Assembly (NCBI GenBank): GCA_002281775.1
Contig: NCGY01000004.1
Span: forward strand, 186,001 to 250,000
DNA length: 64,000 nt
From: Hydrogenophilales bacterium 16-64-46
GTDB lineage: Bacteria > Pseudomonadota > Gammaproteobacteria > Burkholderiales > Thiobacillaceae
Direction: 5' to 3'
A program made the position numbers and the translations under genes. Under the pieces are notes generated by a model. It was not told where the DNA came from, searched no databases, and saw only the letters and a program-made list of their open reading frames with translations. Numbering within the stretch: position 1 is the stretch's first letter; each line of letters opens with the position of its first letter. Below, one piece after another: positions 24,847 through 33,723 of this stretch.

Positions 24847-25755
24847 ATGGAATTCGGCATCGTGGGCTTGGGCCGCATGGGCGGCAATATGGCGCGGCGG
24901 CTCGCGCGGCAGGGTAAGAAAATTGCGGTGATGAATCGTAGTCACGAGGTCGCCGAAGCGATGGCCGCCGAGACTGGCCATCTGGCCTGCGCGGATTACC
25001 CCGCGCTCGTCGCGGCGCTCGATGCACCCCGCATCGTCTGGCTGATGCTGCCTTCGGGCGCGCCGACCGAGGCGGCGCTGGATGCGCTGTTGCCGCTGTT
25101 GCATCCAGGGGACCTCATTGTCGACGGGGCCAACGGCCACTACGTCGACGATGCGTCGCGCGCCGCGCGTTGTGCCGAACGCGGCGTGGATTTCGTCGAT
25201 GCCGGTGTGTCGGGGGGCGTATGGGGGTTGGAAAACGGCTACTGCATCATGTTCGGCGGCAGTGACGCTGCCGCCGCGCGCGTGCGGCCCTTCATGGAAG
25301 CGCTCGCCCCCACACCCACCACCGGCTGGCTGCACACCGGCCCGGTGGGCTCCGGGCATTACACCAAAATGGTCCACAACGGTATCGAGTACGCCATGAT
25401 GCAGGCCTTTGCCGAAGGTTTCGCGCTGATGAAGGACAAGCCTGGTTTTGCCCTCGACATGGCGAAGATCGCCGAACTGTGGCAACACGGTAGCGTGGTG
25501 CGCTCCTGGCTGCTCGACCTCACCGCCGACTTTCTGGCGAAGGACCAGACGCTCGACGCCATCGAACCCTTCGTCTCGGATTCCGGCGAAGGCCGCTGGA
25601 CTGCGCTGGCCTCGATCGAGCAGGGCATCCCCACGCCGGTGATGACGCTGGCGCTCATGTCGCGCTTCGACAGTCAGGGCCGCGCCGACTACGGCAACAA
25701 GATGCTGGCGATGATGCGCAAGGGCTTTGGCGGCCACGCCGTGAAGGAGGGCTGA
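24847..25755 (+). CDS. gnd: 6-phosphogluconate dehydrogenase, decarboxylating (short form)
   Basis: A 302-residue enzyme that oxidatively decarboxylates 6-phosphogluconate to ribulose 5-phosphate. It has the N-terminal Rossmann motif GIVGLGRMGGNMARRL, the substrate block DAGVSGGVWGLENGYCIMFGG, and HTGPVGSGHYTKMVHNGIEY with the catalytic Lys. At about 300 residues it is the short (YqeC/GntZ-like) type rather than the 470-residue Gnd. ATG at 24847 has AGGAG upstream. zwf starts one base after its stop, and pgl follows. Confidence 0.93.
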   Translation: MEFGIVGLGRMGGNMARRLARQGKKIAVMNRSHEVAEAMAAETGHLACADYPALVAALDAPRIVWLMLPSGAPTEAALDALLPLLHPGDLIVDGANGHYVDDASRAARCAERGVDFVDAGVSGGVWGLENGYCIMFGGSDAAAARVRPFMEALAPTPTTGWLHTGPVGSGHYTKMVHNGIEYAMMQAFAEGFALMKDKPGFALDMAKIAELWQHGSVVRSWLLDLTADFLAKDQTLDAIEPFVSDSGEGRWTALASIEQGIPTPVMTLALMSRFDSQGRADYGNKMLAMMRKGFGGHAVKEG

Positions 25756-25756
25756 C

Positions 25757-27247
25757 ATGACTCTCGCCAGCCACGTCTCCCCCGACAACCTGCCGTGCTC
25801 CTTCGTCATTTTCGGTGCCACCGGCAACCTCGCGTCGAACAAGCTGCTGCCCGCGCTGTTCCACCTGGAAGCCGCCGCGCGGTTGGCGGAAAACCTTTCC
25901 ATCGTCGCGTTCTCGCGCCGCGACTGGAACCTGGAATCCTGGCGCGAACACATGAAGACCGTGCTCGCGAGCAAGACCAAGACCCCGCTCGAAGGCCCGG
26001 TGTTCGAGCGTTTTCTCGCACGCTTTCGCTACCAGAAGGGCGACCTCAATGACGTCGAATCCTACCGCGCGCTGGCCGGCAACCTGCCGCCCGAGGCGGC
26101 ATGTTCGAGCACGGTGTTCTATCTGGCGATCAAGCCGGCCGAATTCGGCGCGGTCATCACCAACCTCGAAAAAGTCGGCCTCAACAAGCCGCGCGGCATG
26201 AACCGCGTCGTCATCGAAAAACCCTTCGGCGAAGACCTCGATTCGGCCAAAAGGCTGAACCAGCTTTTGCATCAATACTTTGACGAGGAGCAGGTCTACC
26301 GCATCGACCATTTCCTCGGCAAGGAAACCGTGCAGAACCTCTTGGTGTTCCGGTTTGCCAATACCCTGATCGAGCCGCTGTGGAACCGCAATTTCATCGA
26401 CCACGTGCAGATCACCGTCGCCGAATCCATCGGCATCGAAAAACGCGCCGACTACTACGACCGCGCCGGTGCGCTGCGCGACATGCTGCAGAACCATTTG
26501 ATGCAGCTGCTCACCGTGGTGGCGATGGAACCGCCCCCCGCGCTGGAGGCCGACGCTTTGCGTGACGAGAAGGTGAAGGTGCTGCGCTCGATCCGGCCGA
26601 TTGCCAAGCGCGCCGTCCATGCGCACGCCGTGCGTGCGCAGTACGCGCGCGGAACCGTCGGTGGGCAGGCCGTCGTTGGCTACCAGCAGGAAGAAAACGT
26701 CGAGCCGAACTCCATCACCGAAACCTTCGTCGCTGCCAAGTTCTACATCGACAACTGGCGCTGGCGCGGTGTGCCGTTCTACCTGCGTACGGGAAAACGG
26801 CTGGCGAAGCAGACCTCGATGATCGCGATCCGCTTCCGTCCTCCGCCGCAGCAGCTCTTCCGCGAAACGCCCATCGAAACCATCGCCCCGAACTGGGTGC
26901 TGCTGTCCATCCAGCCGGAGGAATCGATGCGCATGGAAATCCACGTCAAGCAGCCCGGCCTCGATATGGACACGCGGGTGATGCAGATGAACGCCAGCTT
27001 CCTCAAGACCGACGAGCAGACGCTGGATGCCTACGAGACCCTGCTGCTCGACGTGATCGAAGGCGACCGCTCGCTGTTCATCCGCTTCGACGAGGTCGAA
27101 TGGGCCTGGCAGGTCGTCGATCCCATCCTGCGCCACTGGACCGTCGAACGCGAGTTCATCCCCACCTATCCCGCGGGCTCGTGGGGGCCGGCGGAAGCGA
27201 ACCGGCTGTTCGACAGCGATGACCAGACGTGGCGGGATGAGTTGTAA
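25757..27247 (+). CDS. zwf: Glucose-6-phosphate 1-dehydrogenase
   Basis: A 496-residue NADP(H)-linked enzyme, the first step of the oxidative pentose phosphate pathway. Visible motifs are the dinucleotide loop FGATGNLASNKLLPAL, EKPFGEDLDSAK, and the active-site RIDHFLGKETVQN. The C-terminal RWRGVPFYLRTGKRL is also conserved. It is full length. It begins one base after gnd, so the two are translated from one mRNA, and pgl lies 128 bases on. Together the three genes give the complete oxidative branch. Confidence 0.96.
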   Translation: MTLASHVSPDNLPCSFVIFGATGNLASNKLLPALFHLEAAARLAENLSIVAFSRRDWNLESWREHMKTVLASKTKTPLEGPVFERFLARFRYQKGDLNDVESYRALAGNLPPEAACSSTVFYLAIKPAEFGAVITNLEKVGLNKPRGMNRVVIEKPFGEDLDSAKRLNQLLHQYFDEEQVYRIDHFLGKETVQNLLVFRFANTLIEPLWNRNFIDHVQITVAESIGIEKRADYYDRAGALRDMLQNHLMQLLTVVAMEPPPALEADALRDEKVKVLRSIRPIAKRAVHAHAVRAQYARGTVGGQAVVGYQQEENVEPNSITETFVAAKFYIDNWRWRGVPFYLRTGKRLAKQTSMIAIRFRPPPQQLFRETPIETIAPNWVLLSIQPEESMRMEIHVKQPGLDMDTRVMQMNASFLKTDEQTLDAYETLLLDVIEGDRSLFIRFDEVEWAWQVVDPILRHWTVEREFIPTYPAGSWGPAEANRLFDSDDQTWRDEL

Positions 27248-27268
27248 GCGGTGAGTGGGGAGTGGTGA

Positions 27269-27365
27269 GAGAGCGGCATTTCCCGTTTCCGCAAGCGGCT
27301 GATGCGGGCGTTCTGTTGCACGTCCAGCAGCAGGTCGGCAATACTTTGCCGACAAACCGCTCTCA
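27269..27365 (+). repeat. Nested inverted repeats between zwf and pgl
   Basis: GTCGGCAA (27335-27342) and TTGCCGAC (27347-27354) are a perfect 8-bp inverted repeat with a 4-nt loop. It is enclosed by GAGAGCGG (27269-27276) and CCGCTCTC (27358-27365). The 128-base gap is longer than others in this operon and could hold a processing site, attenuator or operator. There is no T-run for a terminator. Confidence 0.45.
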
Positions 27366-27375
27366 ACCACCCCCC

Positions 27376-28050
27376 ATGCCCCTCCCCGCCACCCGCGTTT
27401 TCGACACCCCCGAAATCCTCGTCCGCACCCTCGCCGACACCCTGCTGCGCCAGGCCGCAGCAGCCATCACCACCCATGGCCGCTTCCACCTCGTGCTCGC
27501 CGGCGGCACCACGCCGCGCGCGCTCTACGCAGAACTCGCCAGCCGTCACGCCGGTAACGACAAATGGCACATCTGGTACGGCGACGAACGCTGCCTCCCC
27601 GCCGACCATCCCGAGCGCAACAGCGTCATGATTGAGGCCGCCTGGCTCGCTGAAAGCGCAATCCCACCCGAACAGCGCCGTGCCATCCCTGCCGAGCTCG
27701 GCGCGGAAGCTGCGGCTACCGAGTACGCCGTCTGGCTGGACGGAACCCCCAGCTTCGACCTTGTCCTGCTCGGCCTGGGCGAGGACGGCCATACTGCCAG
27801 TCTCTTTCCCGGACACGTCTGGACGGGCGCGCAGGTGCTTGCCGTCCACGACGCCCCCAAACAGCCGCCGGACCGCGTCAGCCTCTCGGCTGAACGCCTC
27901 GCCGACAGCCAGGCTGTGTGGTTTCTCGTGACAGGGGAGGCAAAGCGCGAGGCCTTGCAGCGCTGGGAAACAGGGGAAAAATTGCCGGCAGCGGCGGTGC
28001 GCGGGCGGTTGACGACGCTGCTGTGGATGGATCGGTCGGCGGTGGTCTAG
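27376..28050 (+). CDS. pgl: 6-phosphogluconolactonase
   Basis: A 224-residue DevB/SOL-type lactonase that hydrolyses 6-phosphogluconolactone, the step between Zwf and Gnd. Signatures are LVLAGGTTPRALYAELA, WHIWYGDERCLPADHPERNS and LVLLGLGEDGHTASLFPG. ATG at 27376 is chosen as the family start; it lacks a strong Shine-Dalgarno. The gene ends tail to tail with ylqF: the sequence CTAG holds the TAG stop of both. Confidence 0.94.
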   Translation: MPLPATRVFDTPEILVRTLADTLLRQAAAAITTHGRFHLVLAGGTTPRALYAELASRHAGNDKWHIWYGDERCLPADHPERNSVMIEAAWLAESAIPPEQRRAIPAELGAEAAATEYAVWLDGTPSFDLVLLGLGEDGHTASLFPGHVWTGAQVLAVHDAPKQPPDRVSLSAERLADSQAVWFLVTGEAKREALQRWETGEKLPAAAVRGRLTTLLWMDRSAVV

Positions 28051-28970
28051 CCCTGAACGTCTGGTCCAGTATCGTCGCTCCCGGATCGCTTGCGCGCTGT
28101 GCTGAGTGAAGCTGCCAACATCGCCGCCCGCGTTTCCGGCGTCTCCAGACTTATCCTTCCCAAAGCACCACTCCTGAAATCCGTCAGCAGCAGATTCGCC
28201 GCCTTTTCCAGATCGAGTTCGCCGCCGCGTCCCTGGCGCAGGCAGCCGCGCTTCTTCGCCACGGCTTCGACGACACCAATCGGATCCAGCCCGTCGAGCT
28301 TGAGTTTGTAACGATCGACCAGCGCCTGCGGATAGCGCACGAGCAAGATGCCAGCGAGGAATTCGGCGACGGCTTCGTCGATGACGGCGTTCTTGCCGAT
28401 GGCGTGGCAGGCGGCGAGCATATAGCCGTCGGAATCGTGTTCGATCTTCGGCCACATCAGGCCGGGGGTGTCGATCAGGCTAAGGCGCGGGGTGAGGTTG
28501 ATGCGCTGCTGCGATTTGGTGACGGCCGGTTCGTCGCCGACCTTGGCGACTTTCTTCTTCACCAGCGCGTTCATCAGCGTCGATTTGCCGACGTTGGGAA
28601 TGCCCATGATCATCAGCCGCAGCGGCTTGAAGGCGTCGTCGCGGTGCGGCGCGAGTTTTTGCGCCAGCGCGGGCAGCCTGGCGACGTCGCTGGCTTTTTT
28701 CGCCGAGATCGCGACGGCCTTCACGCCGGGCTGGTTTTCAAAATACGCGATCCACGCCGCGGTGGCGGCGGGGTCGGCGAGGTCGGTCTTGTTCAGCACT
28801 TTCAGGCAGGGACGCTGCCGGTGTGCGCGCAGCTCGTGAATCATGGGGTTGCTGCCGGCCTCGGGCACGCGGGCGTCGAGCACCTCAATCACCACGTCGG
28901 CATCGGCCAGGGTTTCCGCCGCCTTCTTGCGGGCGGCGGTCATGTGACCGGGGAACCATTGAATCGCCAT
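28047..28970 (-). CDS. ylqF: Ribosome biogenesis GTPase YlqF/RbgA
   Basis: A 307-residue circularly permuted GTPase that acts in large-subunit assembly. The order is G4 (NKTD), then SAKK, then G1 (GIPNVGKST) and G3 (DTPG), diagnostic of the permuted YlqF/YawG group. The N-terminal MAIQWFPGHMTAARKKA matches the family, which fixes the start at 28970. The C-terminal helical domain is present. It is 11 bases after the aspartase/fumarase gene on the same strand. Confidence 0.94.
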   Translation of the reverse strand: MAIQWFPGHMTAARKKAAETLADADVVIEVLDARVPEAGSNPMIHELRAHRQRPCLKVLNKTDLADPAATAAWIAYFENQPGVKAVAISAKKASDVARLPALAQKLAPHRDDAFKPLRLMIMGIPNVGKSTLMNALVKKKVAKVGDEPAVTKSQQRINLTPRLSLIDTPGLMWPKIEHDSDGYMLAACHAIGKNAVIDEAVAEFLAGILLVRYPQALVDRYKLKLDGLDPIGVVEAVAKKRGCLRQGRGGELDLEKAANLLLTDFRSGALGRISLETPETRAAMLAASLSTARKRSGSDDTGPDVQG

Positions 28971-28981
28971 GGTGCGCGCCG

Positions 28982-30382
28982 TCAGCCGGCGCCACCGCCT
29001 GACCCGATGCCGTGCGCGGCGGCGAGCACCAGCGCGTCGAAGGCGGCGGCGTCCATGAGCCCGCGCTCGGCGACGATATCGCGCACCGGGCGGCCGGATT
29101 TTTCGGATTCCTTCGCCACTTCCGCCGCCGCGGCGTAGCCGATCTGCGTGTTGAGCAGGGTCGCGAGCGCGACGCTCTGGTGGATGAAGAAGGCGCACCT
29201 TTCACGATTCACGACGATGCCCTTGAGGTTCTTTTCGGTGGCGGCGTGCATGGCGTTGGTCAGCCAGTCCATGGCGTCGAATAGCGCGCTGCCCAGCGCC
29301 GGCATCATCACGTTCAGTTCCATCTGCCCGGCCTGCACCATGTACGATACCGCCGCGTCCTGCCCCAGCACCTGGAAGCAGACCTGGTTCAGCATCTCGA
29401 ACATCACCGGGTTGACCTTGCCGGGCATGATGCTCGAACCCGGCTGCACCGGCGGCAGCTGGATTTCGCCCAAGCCCGTGCGCGGGCCGGAGGCCAAGAG
29501 GCGCAGGTCGTTGGAGATGCGCGTGAGTTCCAGCGCGAGATTGCGAATCTCGCCGGACAGCCGCGCGAGATCGTTCATCGACTGCATCTGCGCGACGAGC
29601 TGGCCGACCGTGATCGGCTCGCCGGTGAGCGTGGCGAGTTCGGCGGCCACTCTCGCCGGGTAGTCCGGAGAGGTATTGAGCCCCGTGCCGGCGGCCGAAC
29701 CGCCGAGGCCGATTTCGGCGAGCGCCGGGCGCACGGCTTCGAGGCTGGCGGCGCAGCGGGCGAGCGTCCACGCGTAGCCGGAAAATTCCTGGCCGAGCGT
29801 GGTCGGCACCGCGTCCTGCAGATGCGTGCGGCCGGATTTGACAGTGTCCTTCTCGCGCTCGGCGAGCCGGGTGAATTCGGCGGCCATGGCGCGTACGGCA
29901 TCGACAAGACGCGGCAGCTTCGCCAGCACCGCCAGCCGGATCGCGGTGGGGATGGTGTCGTTGGTCGACTGCCCCATGTTGACGTCGTCGTTGGGGTTGA
30001 CTGGCTTGTAGGTGCCTTTTTCACCCCCCAGCGCGACATTGGCGAGGTTGGCGACGACTTCATTCGTGTTCATGTTGTGGCTGGTGCCGGCGCCGGCCTG
30101 GAAGCGGTCGACGACGAATTCGTCGAGGAACTCGCCGGCGAGGATGCGTTCGCAGGCGGCGACGATGGCGTCGCGCTTGGCTTCGGGCAGCCAGCCCGGC
30201 TGGCAGTTGGCGCGTGCGGCGGCGAGCTTGATTTGTACGTGTGCCAGTACGAAATCCCTATCCGGACGGCGCCCGGAAATGGGAAAATTCGCGACGGCGC
30301 GCGTGGTCTGCGCGCCGTACCAGGCATTTACGGGAACCCGGACTTCGCCGAGCGAGTCTTTCTCGATGCGCATCTCGTTCAT
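28982..30382 (-). CDS. Aspartate ammonia-lyase / class II fumarase family enzyme
   Basis: A 466-residue member of the aspartase/fumarase superfamily, which eliminates ammonia or water to give fumarate. It shows the signature GSSIMPGKVNPVMFE, the TGTSHNMNTNEV-type loop (GAGTSHNMNTNEV), and STNDTIPT. The N-terminus (RIEKDSLGEVRVPVNAWYGAQTTRA) and the NPV after the signature favour aspartase (aspA) over fumarase (NPTQCE), but I am not certain. Start is ATG at 30382 or 30373. The start lies only 12 to 21 bases from the divergent thioredoxin gene. Confidence 0.88.
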   Translation of the reverse strand: MNEMRIEKDSLGEVRVPVNAWYGAQTTRAVANFPISGRRPDRDFVLAHVQIKLAAARANCQPGWLPEAKRDAIVAACERILAGEFLDEFVVDRFQAGAGTSHNMNTNEVVANLANVALGGEKGTYKPVNPNDDVNMGQSTNDTIPTAIRLAVLAKLPRLVDAVRAMAAEFTRLAEREKDTVKSGRTHLQDAVPTTLGQEFSGYAWTLARCAASLEAVRPALAEIGLGGSAAGTGLNTSPDYPARVAAELATLTGEPITVGQLVAQMQSMNDLARLSGEIRNLALELTRISNDLRLLASGPRTGLGEIQLPPVQPGSSIMPGKVNPVMFEMLNQVCFQVLGQDAAVSYMVQAGQMELNVMMPALGSALFDAMDWLTNAMHAATEKNLKGIVVNRERCAFFIHQSVALATLLNTQIGYAAAAEVAKESEKSGRPVRDIVAERGLMDAAAFDALVLAAAHGIGSGGGAG

Positions 30383-30394
30383 GATGGAAAACCA

Positions 30395-30889
30395 ATGCCT
30401 ACCCTGCAAAAGAAACGATTTTATCCGATGTGGTTCGCCGCCCTGCTGATGCTGCTGGGCAGTTCGCTGAGTCTGGCCGAAGGTTTCAAGATTACCGATA
30501 CCGACGGCAAAGCCCATTCCCTGGCGGGATACAAGGGTAAGTGGGTGCTGGTGAACTACTGGGCGACCTGGTGTCCACCGTGCCTGGAAGAAATTCCCGA
30601 TCTCATCGCGCTGCACGAAAACAAGAAAAACAACCTCGCCGTCATCGGCGTCGCCATTGATTACCGCAGCCAGAAGCAGGTGACGGATTTTGCCGACAGC
30701 CTGCTGGTGAACTACCCTATCGTGCTTGGCACGCCCAAGGTGGTGAACCAGATCGGGCCGGTGCAGGGTCTACCCACCACCTATCTTTTCAACCCGGAAG
30801 GCAAGATGGTGGCGCAGCAGGTTGGCCCGATCACCCGGGGGGCGGTACAAAAATACATTGCCAGCCAGCCGTCCCGTCAGAAAAAATAA
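30395..30889 (+). CDS. TlpA-like periplasmic thioredoxin
   Basis: A 164-residue exported thiol-disulfide protein. After a signal sequence (KKRFYPMWFAALLMLLGSSLSLA) comes the TlpA/ResA fold with the redox motif WATWCPPC, the cis-Pro loop GLPTTYLF, and the usual GVAIDYRSQKQV insertion. It should reduce or shuttle disulfides for cytochrome or sulfur-enzyme maturation. ATG at 30395 has GGAAAA upstream; ATG at 30428 is an alternative. A second thioredoxin, TolC and a small adaptor follow in the same orientation. Confidence 0.88.
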   Translation: MPTLQKKRFYPMWFAALLMLLGSSLSLAEGFKITDTDGKAHSLAGYKGKWVLVNYWATWCPPCLEEIPDLIALHENKKNNLAVIGVAIDYRSQKQVTDFADSLLVNYPIVLGTPKVVNQIGPVQGLPTTYLFNPEGKMVAQQVGPITRGAVQKYIASQPSRQKK

Positions 30890-30916
30890 ACCATCCCGGA
30901 CCGGAGGAAACTGCCC

Positions 30917-31423
30917 ATGCGTTCATGGTTGCTTGCTGTCTTGATGTTGTTCACGTTGCCCGCCTGGGCAGAAGCGCGCGATCCCGCCACGAATTTTTTC
31001 CAGCCCAAATTCGGGGATTTGCAGGCGGATCTGCAGGAAGCAAAGAAGCAGGGCAAGAAGGGTATCTTCCTGTTCTTTGAAATGGATGACTGCCCGTTCT
31101 GTGCACGCATGAAGTCCACCATCCTCAATCAGGCCGACGTACAGGACGCCTACCGGGCGAATTTTCTGCTGTTTCCCGTCGACGTGAACGGCGACACCGA
31201 GCTGACGGATTTTCAGGGCAATGTCACCACCGAGAAGGCGTTTGCCTTTGCCAACCGGGTGCGCGCGACACCGACGCTGCTGTTCTTCGATCTGAATGGC
31301 AAGTTGGTCGCTCGCCACACCGGCCCCACCAAGGACAGTGCCGAATTCCTGTTGCTCGGAAACTATGTAGCCGAAGGGGCCTACGCCAGCCAGCCCTTCG
31401 TCAAATACAAGCAGGGCAAATGA
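30917..31423 (+). CDS. SoxW-like periplasmic thioredoxin-fold protein
   Basis: A 168-residue exported protein (signal peptide MRSWLLAVLMLFTLPAWA) with a thioredoxin fold: FLFFEMDDCPFCARMK with redox CPFC, then FPVDVNGDTELTDF and RVRATPTLLFFDLNGK with the cis-Pro. It is like SoxW/thioredoxin_2 proteins of sulfur oxidisers, though no sox genes are adjacent. AGGAAACTGCCC precedes the ATG. It overlaps the TolC gene by four bases (ATGA), so it is coupled to it. Confidence 0.85.
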   Translation: MRSWLLAVLMLFTLPAWAEARDPATNFFQPKFGDLQADLQEAKKQGKKGIFLFFEMDDCPFCARMKSTILNQADVQDAYRANFLLFPVDVNGDTELTDFQGNVTTEKAFAFANRVRATPTLLFFDLNGKLVARHTGPTKDSAEFLLLGNYVAEGAYASQPFVKYKQGK

Positions 31424-32685
31424 AACGCGTGCTGGTTGTCGCGCTGCTGGCGGGCGTGTGGACTGCGCATACCTGGGCCGCGCCGCTGACGCTCGATGAG
31501 GCATTGAGCGCCGTCACCTCACCCCATCCCGACTGGCGCATGGCCGAAGCCGAATTGGCAGCGGCGCGAGCGGATCGTGACGAGGCTGGTAGCCGGCAGG
31601 ATTTCGCGCTTTACCTGGACAGCTCGCTGCGCACAGGCCGGCGTCCCGACGGCGAATGGAAGCCGGACAACGTCGCGCGCCTTGTCGCGCGCAAACCGCT
31701 ACTCGATTTTGGCCGCACCGAGGGCGCGGTGAACGCGGCGGCAAGCGAGGTGAGTGCGCGTGAGGCGGTTCTCGTCAGTGTGGCCAGCCTGCGCCGCCTC
31801 GACATCATGGCGCGCTTCTTCGATGTGCTGCTGGCAGACATGCAGTACGCCGCCGACAACGAATTCATGGCAGTGGCCTATGTGTCGCGCGACAACGCCG
31901 GTGACCGGGTCGAGGTGGGGCAGATGAGCAGGCCGGAATTCCTCAAGCTCGAAGCCGAGTATCAGGACATCCGCGAACGCCGCAATGCCAGCCTGCAACG
32001 CGTGCGGGCTGCCCGCCAGAGGCTGGCCCACGCGCTCAACCGCCCCGGGCAATTGCCGGTCGATCTGGCACAGCCGGCACTGCAGGACAACGCGCGAACC
32101 GTGCCCGACTACGACACCCTGCTGCCCTGGGTGCTGGCGAACAATCCGCGCTTGCGCGCGCTCGATGCGCAGATCGCTGCCGCTGATGCGCGCATGGCCT
32201 CGGTGCGCTCGGACAACCGGCCCAGCCTCGACGCCGAAGTGGTCGGTGCGGGCTACAGCCGCGAATCCACCACACGCGACGAGATCAGTGCCGGGCTGGT
32301 TCTTACCGTGCCCCTGTATCAGGGCGCGCGCGTCGACAGCCGTGTGGCCCGCGAGCGTGCGATCCGCGAGCGCCTGCAGGCCGAGCGGGAGCGACTTCAG
32401 TTTGAACTGGCCGATACTCTGCTCGCCAGCCTGCAGGAAGTCGAATGGCTGCGCGACACGGCGCGCGCGGCGGCAGATACCCAGATCGAATACCGCGACT
32501 GGGCGCTGGAGCGCGCGCGTGCCGAATACGAACTGGAAATGAAGACCAACCTGGGCACCAGCATGGCCGAAACGCAAGTCGCGCAACTGCGGCGCAAACA
32601 GGTTGAATATCGACTGGCACTTGCGCTTGCGCGCATCGAGGCCCTGTCTGGCGGACGCTTGCCGCCCCCGGGAGACAAACCATGA
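31420..32685 (+). CDS. TolC-family outer-membrane efflux protein
   Basis: A 421-residue protein with a signal peptide (VALLAGVWTAHTWA) and the duplicated helical hairpin structure of outer-membrane factors: LTLDEALSAVTSPHPDW at the start, then ARLVARKPLLDFGRTEGAVNAA and the second half VLTVPLYQGARVDSRVARERA, ending with long coiled-coil helices. It should form the tunnel of a tripartite export system. It overlaps both neighbours by 4 bases. The next gene encodes an unusually short adaptor, and no inner-membrane pump gene is adjacent. Confidence 0.88.
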   Translation: MKRVLVVALLAGVWTAHTWAAPLTLDEALSAVTSPHPDWRMAEAELAAARADRDEAGSRQDFALYLDSSLRTGRRPDGEWKPDNVARLVARKPLLDFGRTEGAVNAAASEVSAREAVLVSVASLRRLDIMARFFDVLLADMQYAADNEFMAVAYVSRDNAGDRVEVGQMSRPEFLKLEAEYQDIRERRNASLQRVRAARQRLAHALNRPGQLPVDLAQPALQDNARTVPDYDTLLPWVLANNPRLRALDAQIAAADARMASVRSDNRPSLDAEVVGAGYSRESTTRDEISAGLVLTVPLYQGARVDSRVARERAIRERLQAERERLQFELADTLLASLQEVEWLRDTARAAADTQIEYRDWALERARAEYELEMKTNLGTSMAETQVAQLRRKQVEYRLALALARIEALSGGRLPPPGDKP

Positions 32686-33194
32686 AACGCTGTTTACTGG
32701 CCGGACTATTGCTGGCTGTTTTTATCATGCCCCCAGCCCGTGCCGCCGACGGTGTCGAGCTGACGACGCGGGTATCCGGGGTGGTCGACACCGTGCTGGT
32801 CAACCTCGGCCAGCAAGTGAAAAAGGGTACGGTGTTGTTACGGCTCGACGACGCCGTGCTGCGCGCGCGCGTCGACGAGGCCAGTGCCGGGCTTGTACGG
32901 GCCGAAGCCGATGCGGCAGAAGCCAAACGGGATTTTGACCGCGCGCAGGAGCTCTACACCCGCACCGTATCGTCGACCAGCGAACTCGACCTGGCGACCA
33001 CCCGGCAGGCGCGGGCGCAGGCAGACGTCAGCGTGGCCAAAGCAAGGCTCGACATCGCCCGCAAGAACCTGGCCGACGCCGAATTGAAAGCGCCTTTCGA
33101 CGCGCGCGTGTCGGCGATTCCCGGTTTGCCGGGCACCGTGGTGGCAGCGGACTGCCAGCCGCGCCCGCTGGTGGTGCTGGTCCCGCAGCGCTGA
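32682..33194 (+). CDS. Miniature HlyD/MFP-type periplasmic adaptor
   Basis: A 170-residue exported protein (signal MKRCLLAGLLLAVFIMPPARA). It contains only the two half-lipoyl segments (TTRVSGVVDTVLVNLGQQVKKG and APFDARVSAIPG) flanking an alpha-hairpin of about 80 residues. The beta-barrel and membrane-proximal domains that bring normal adaptors to about 350 residues are missing, and the stop is not followed by recognisable continuation. It is ATGA-coupled to the TolC gene. It may be a genuine minimal adaptor or a shortened relic; the intact frame and operon favour the former. Confidence 0.75.
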   Translation: MKRCLLAGLLLAVFIMPPARAADGVELTTRVSGVVDTVLVNLGQQVKKGTVLLRLDDAVLRARVDEASAGLVRAEADAAEAKRDFDRAQELYTRTVSSTSELDLATTRQARAQADVSVAKARLDIARKNLADAELKAPFDARVSAIPGLPGTVVAADCQPRPLVVLVPQR

Positions 33195-33206
33195 TCGCAC
33201 GCCGGA

Positions 33207-33674
33207 TCAGCCGAGACGCTGCGCCACCGCCGCTTCCATCTCCGCCGCCTGATGTGGTGAGGCGACGGCGGCGATCACCTTGTGGCAGAGCGGCAGGGTC
33301 TCGCGGAAACCTGCCAGGTCGTTGACTTCGCTCATTTTGCGGTAGGCCGGTGATTTGGTGCCGACCAGGGCCGCCATGAATTCCAGAACGTAGGTCTGCG
33401 CCGGCGCAACATCCACCTCTGCCGCGCTGGCCGATGCCGGCGCGGCGGGCGTCGCCATGTTGCGCAAGGCCTGTACAAAACCGCCCTGCATCAGCTCGGT
33501 CAGCATGGCATCGAGTTCGGCGCAGTTGGGCAGCTTGCTGCGCAGTTCGCCGACCGAGATACCGTTGCCGACGCTGAACAGGATCTGGCGCAGCTTGGGT
33601 CTGAGGGTATGACCCAGGTTGAAGATTTCGTCCTGTCCCTTCATCGTGCGGGACAATTGCATGGTCAGGTCCAT
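33207..33674 (-). CDS. Uncharacterised 155-residue protein with a possible winged-helix N-terminus
   Basis: I do not recognise the family. The N-terminal 75 residues (NLGHTLRPKLRQILFSVGNGISVGELRSKLPNCAELDAMLTELMQGGFVQ) look like a winged-helix domain. An Ala/Pro-rich linker and a helical C-terminal part (YVLEFMAALVGTKSPAYRKM) follow. No signal peptide is present. ATG at 33674 has GGAGG upstream. A sigma-54 type promoter at 33724-33739 and a palindrome in the leader indicate that this gene has dedicated regulation. It is convergent with the adaptor gene 12 bases away. Confidence 0.7.
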   Translation of the reverse strand: MDLTMQLSRTMKGQDEIFNLGHTLRPKLRQILFSVGNGISVGELRSKLPNCAELDAMLTELMQGGFVQALRNMATPAAPASASAAEVDVAPAQTYVLEFMAALVGTKSPAYRKMSEVNDLAGFRETLPLCHKVIAAVASPHQAAEMEAAVAQRLG

Positions 33675-33697
33675 TTGTCGCCTCCGTTGTTGTGTGT

Positions 33698-33711
33698 CAG
33701 GGAAATCCCTG
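33698..33711. promoter_or_regulatory. Palindrome at the predicted transcript start of the unknown gene
   Basis: CAGGGA-AA-TCCCTG lies 24-37 bases before the ATG at 33674 and begins about 2 bases after the start point expected from the sigma-54 promoter. It could be an operator or a 5' mRNA hairpin. Confidence 0.4.
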
Positions 33712-33723
33712 TGACGCACAACT

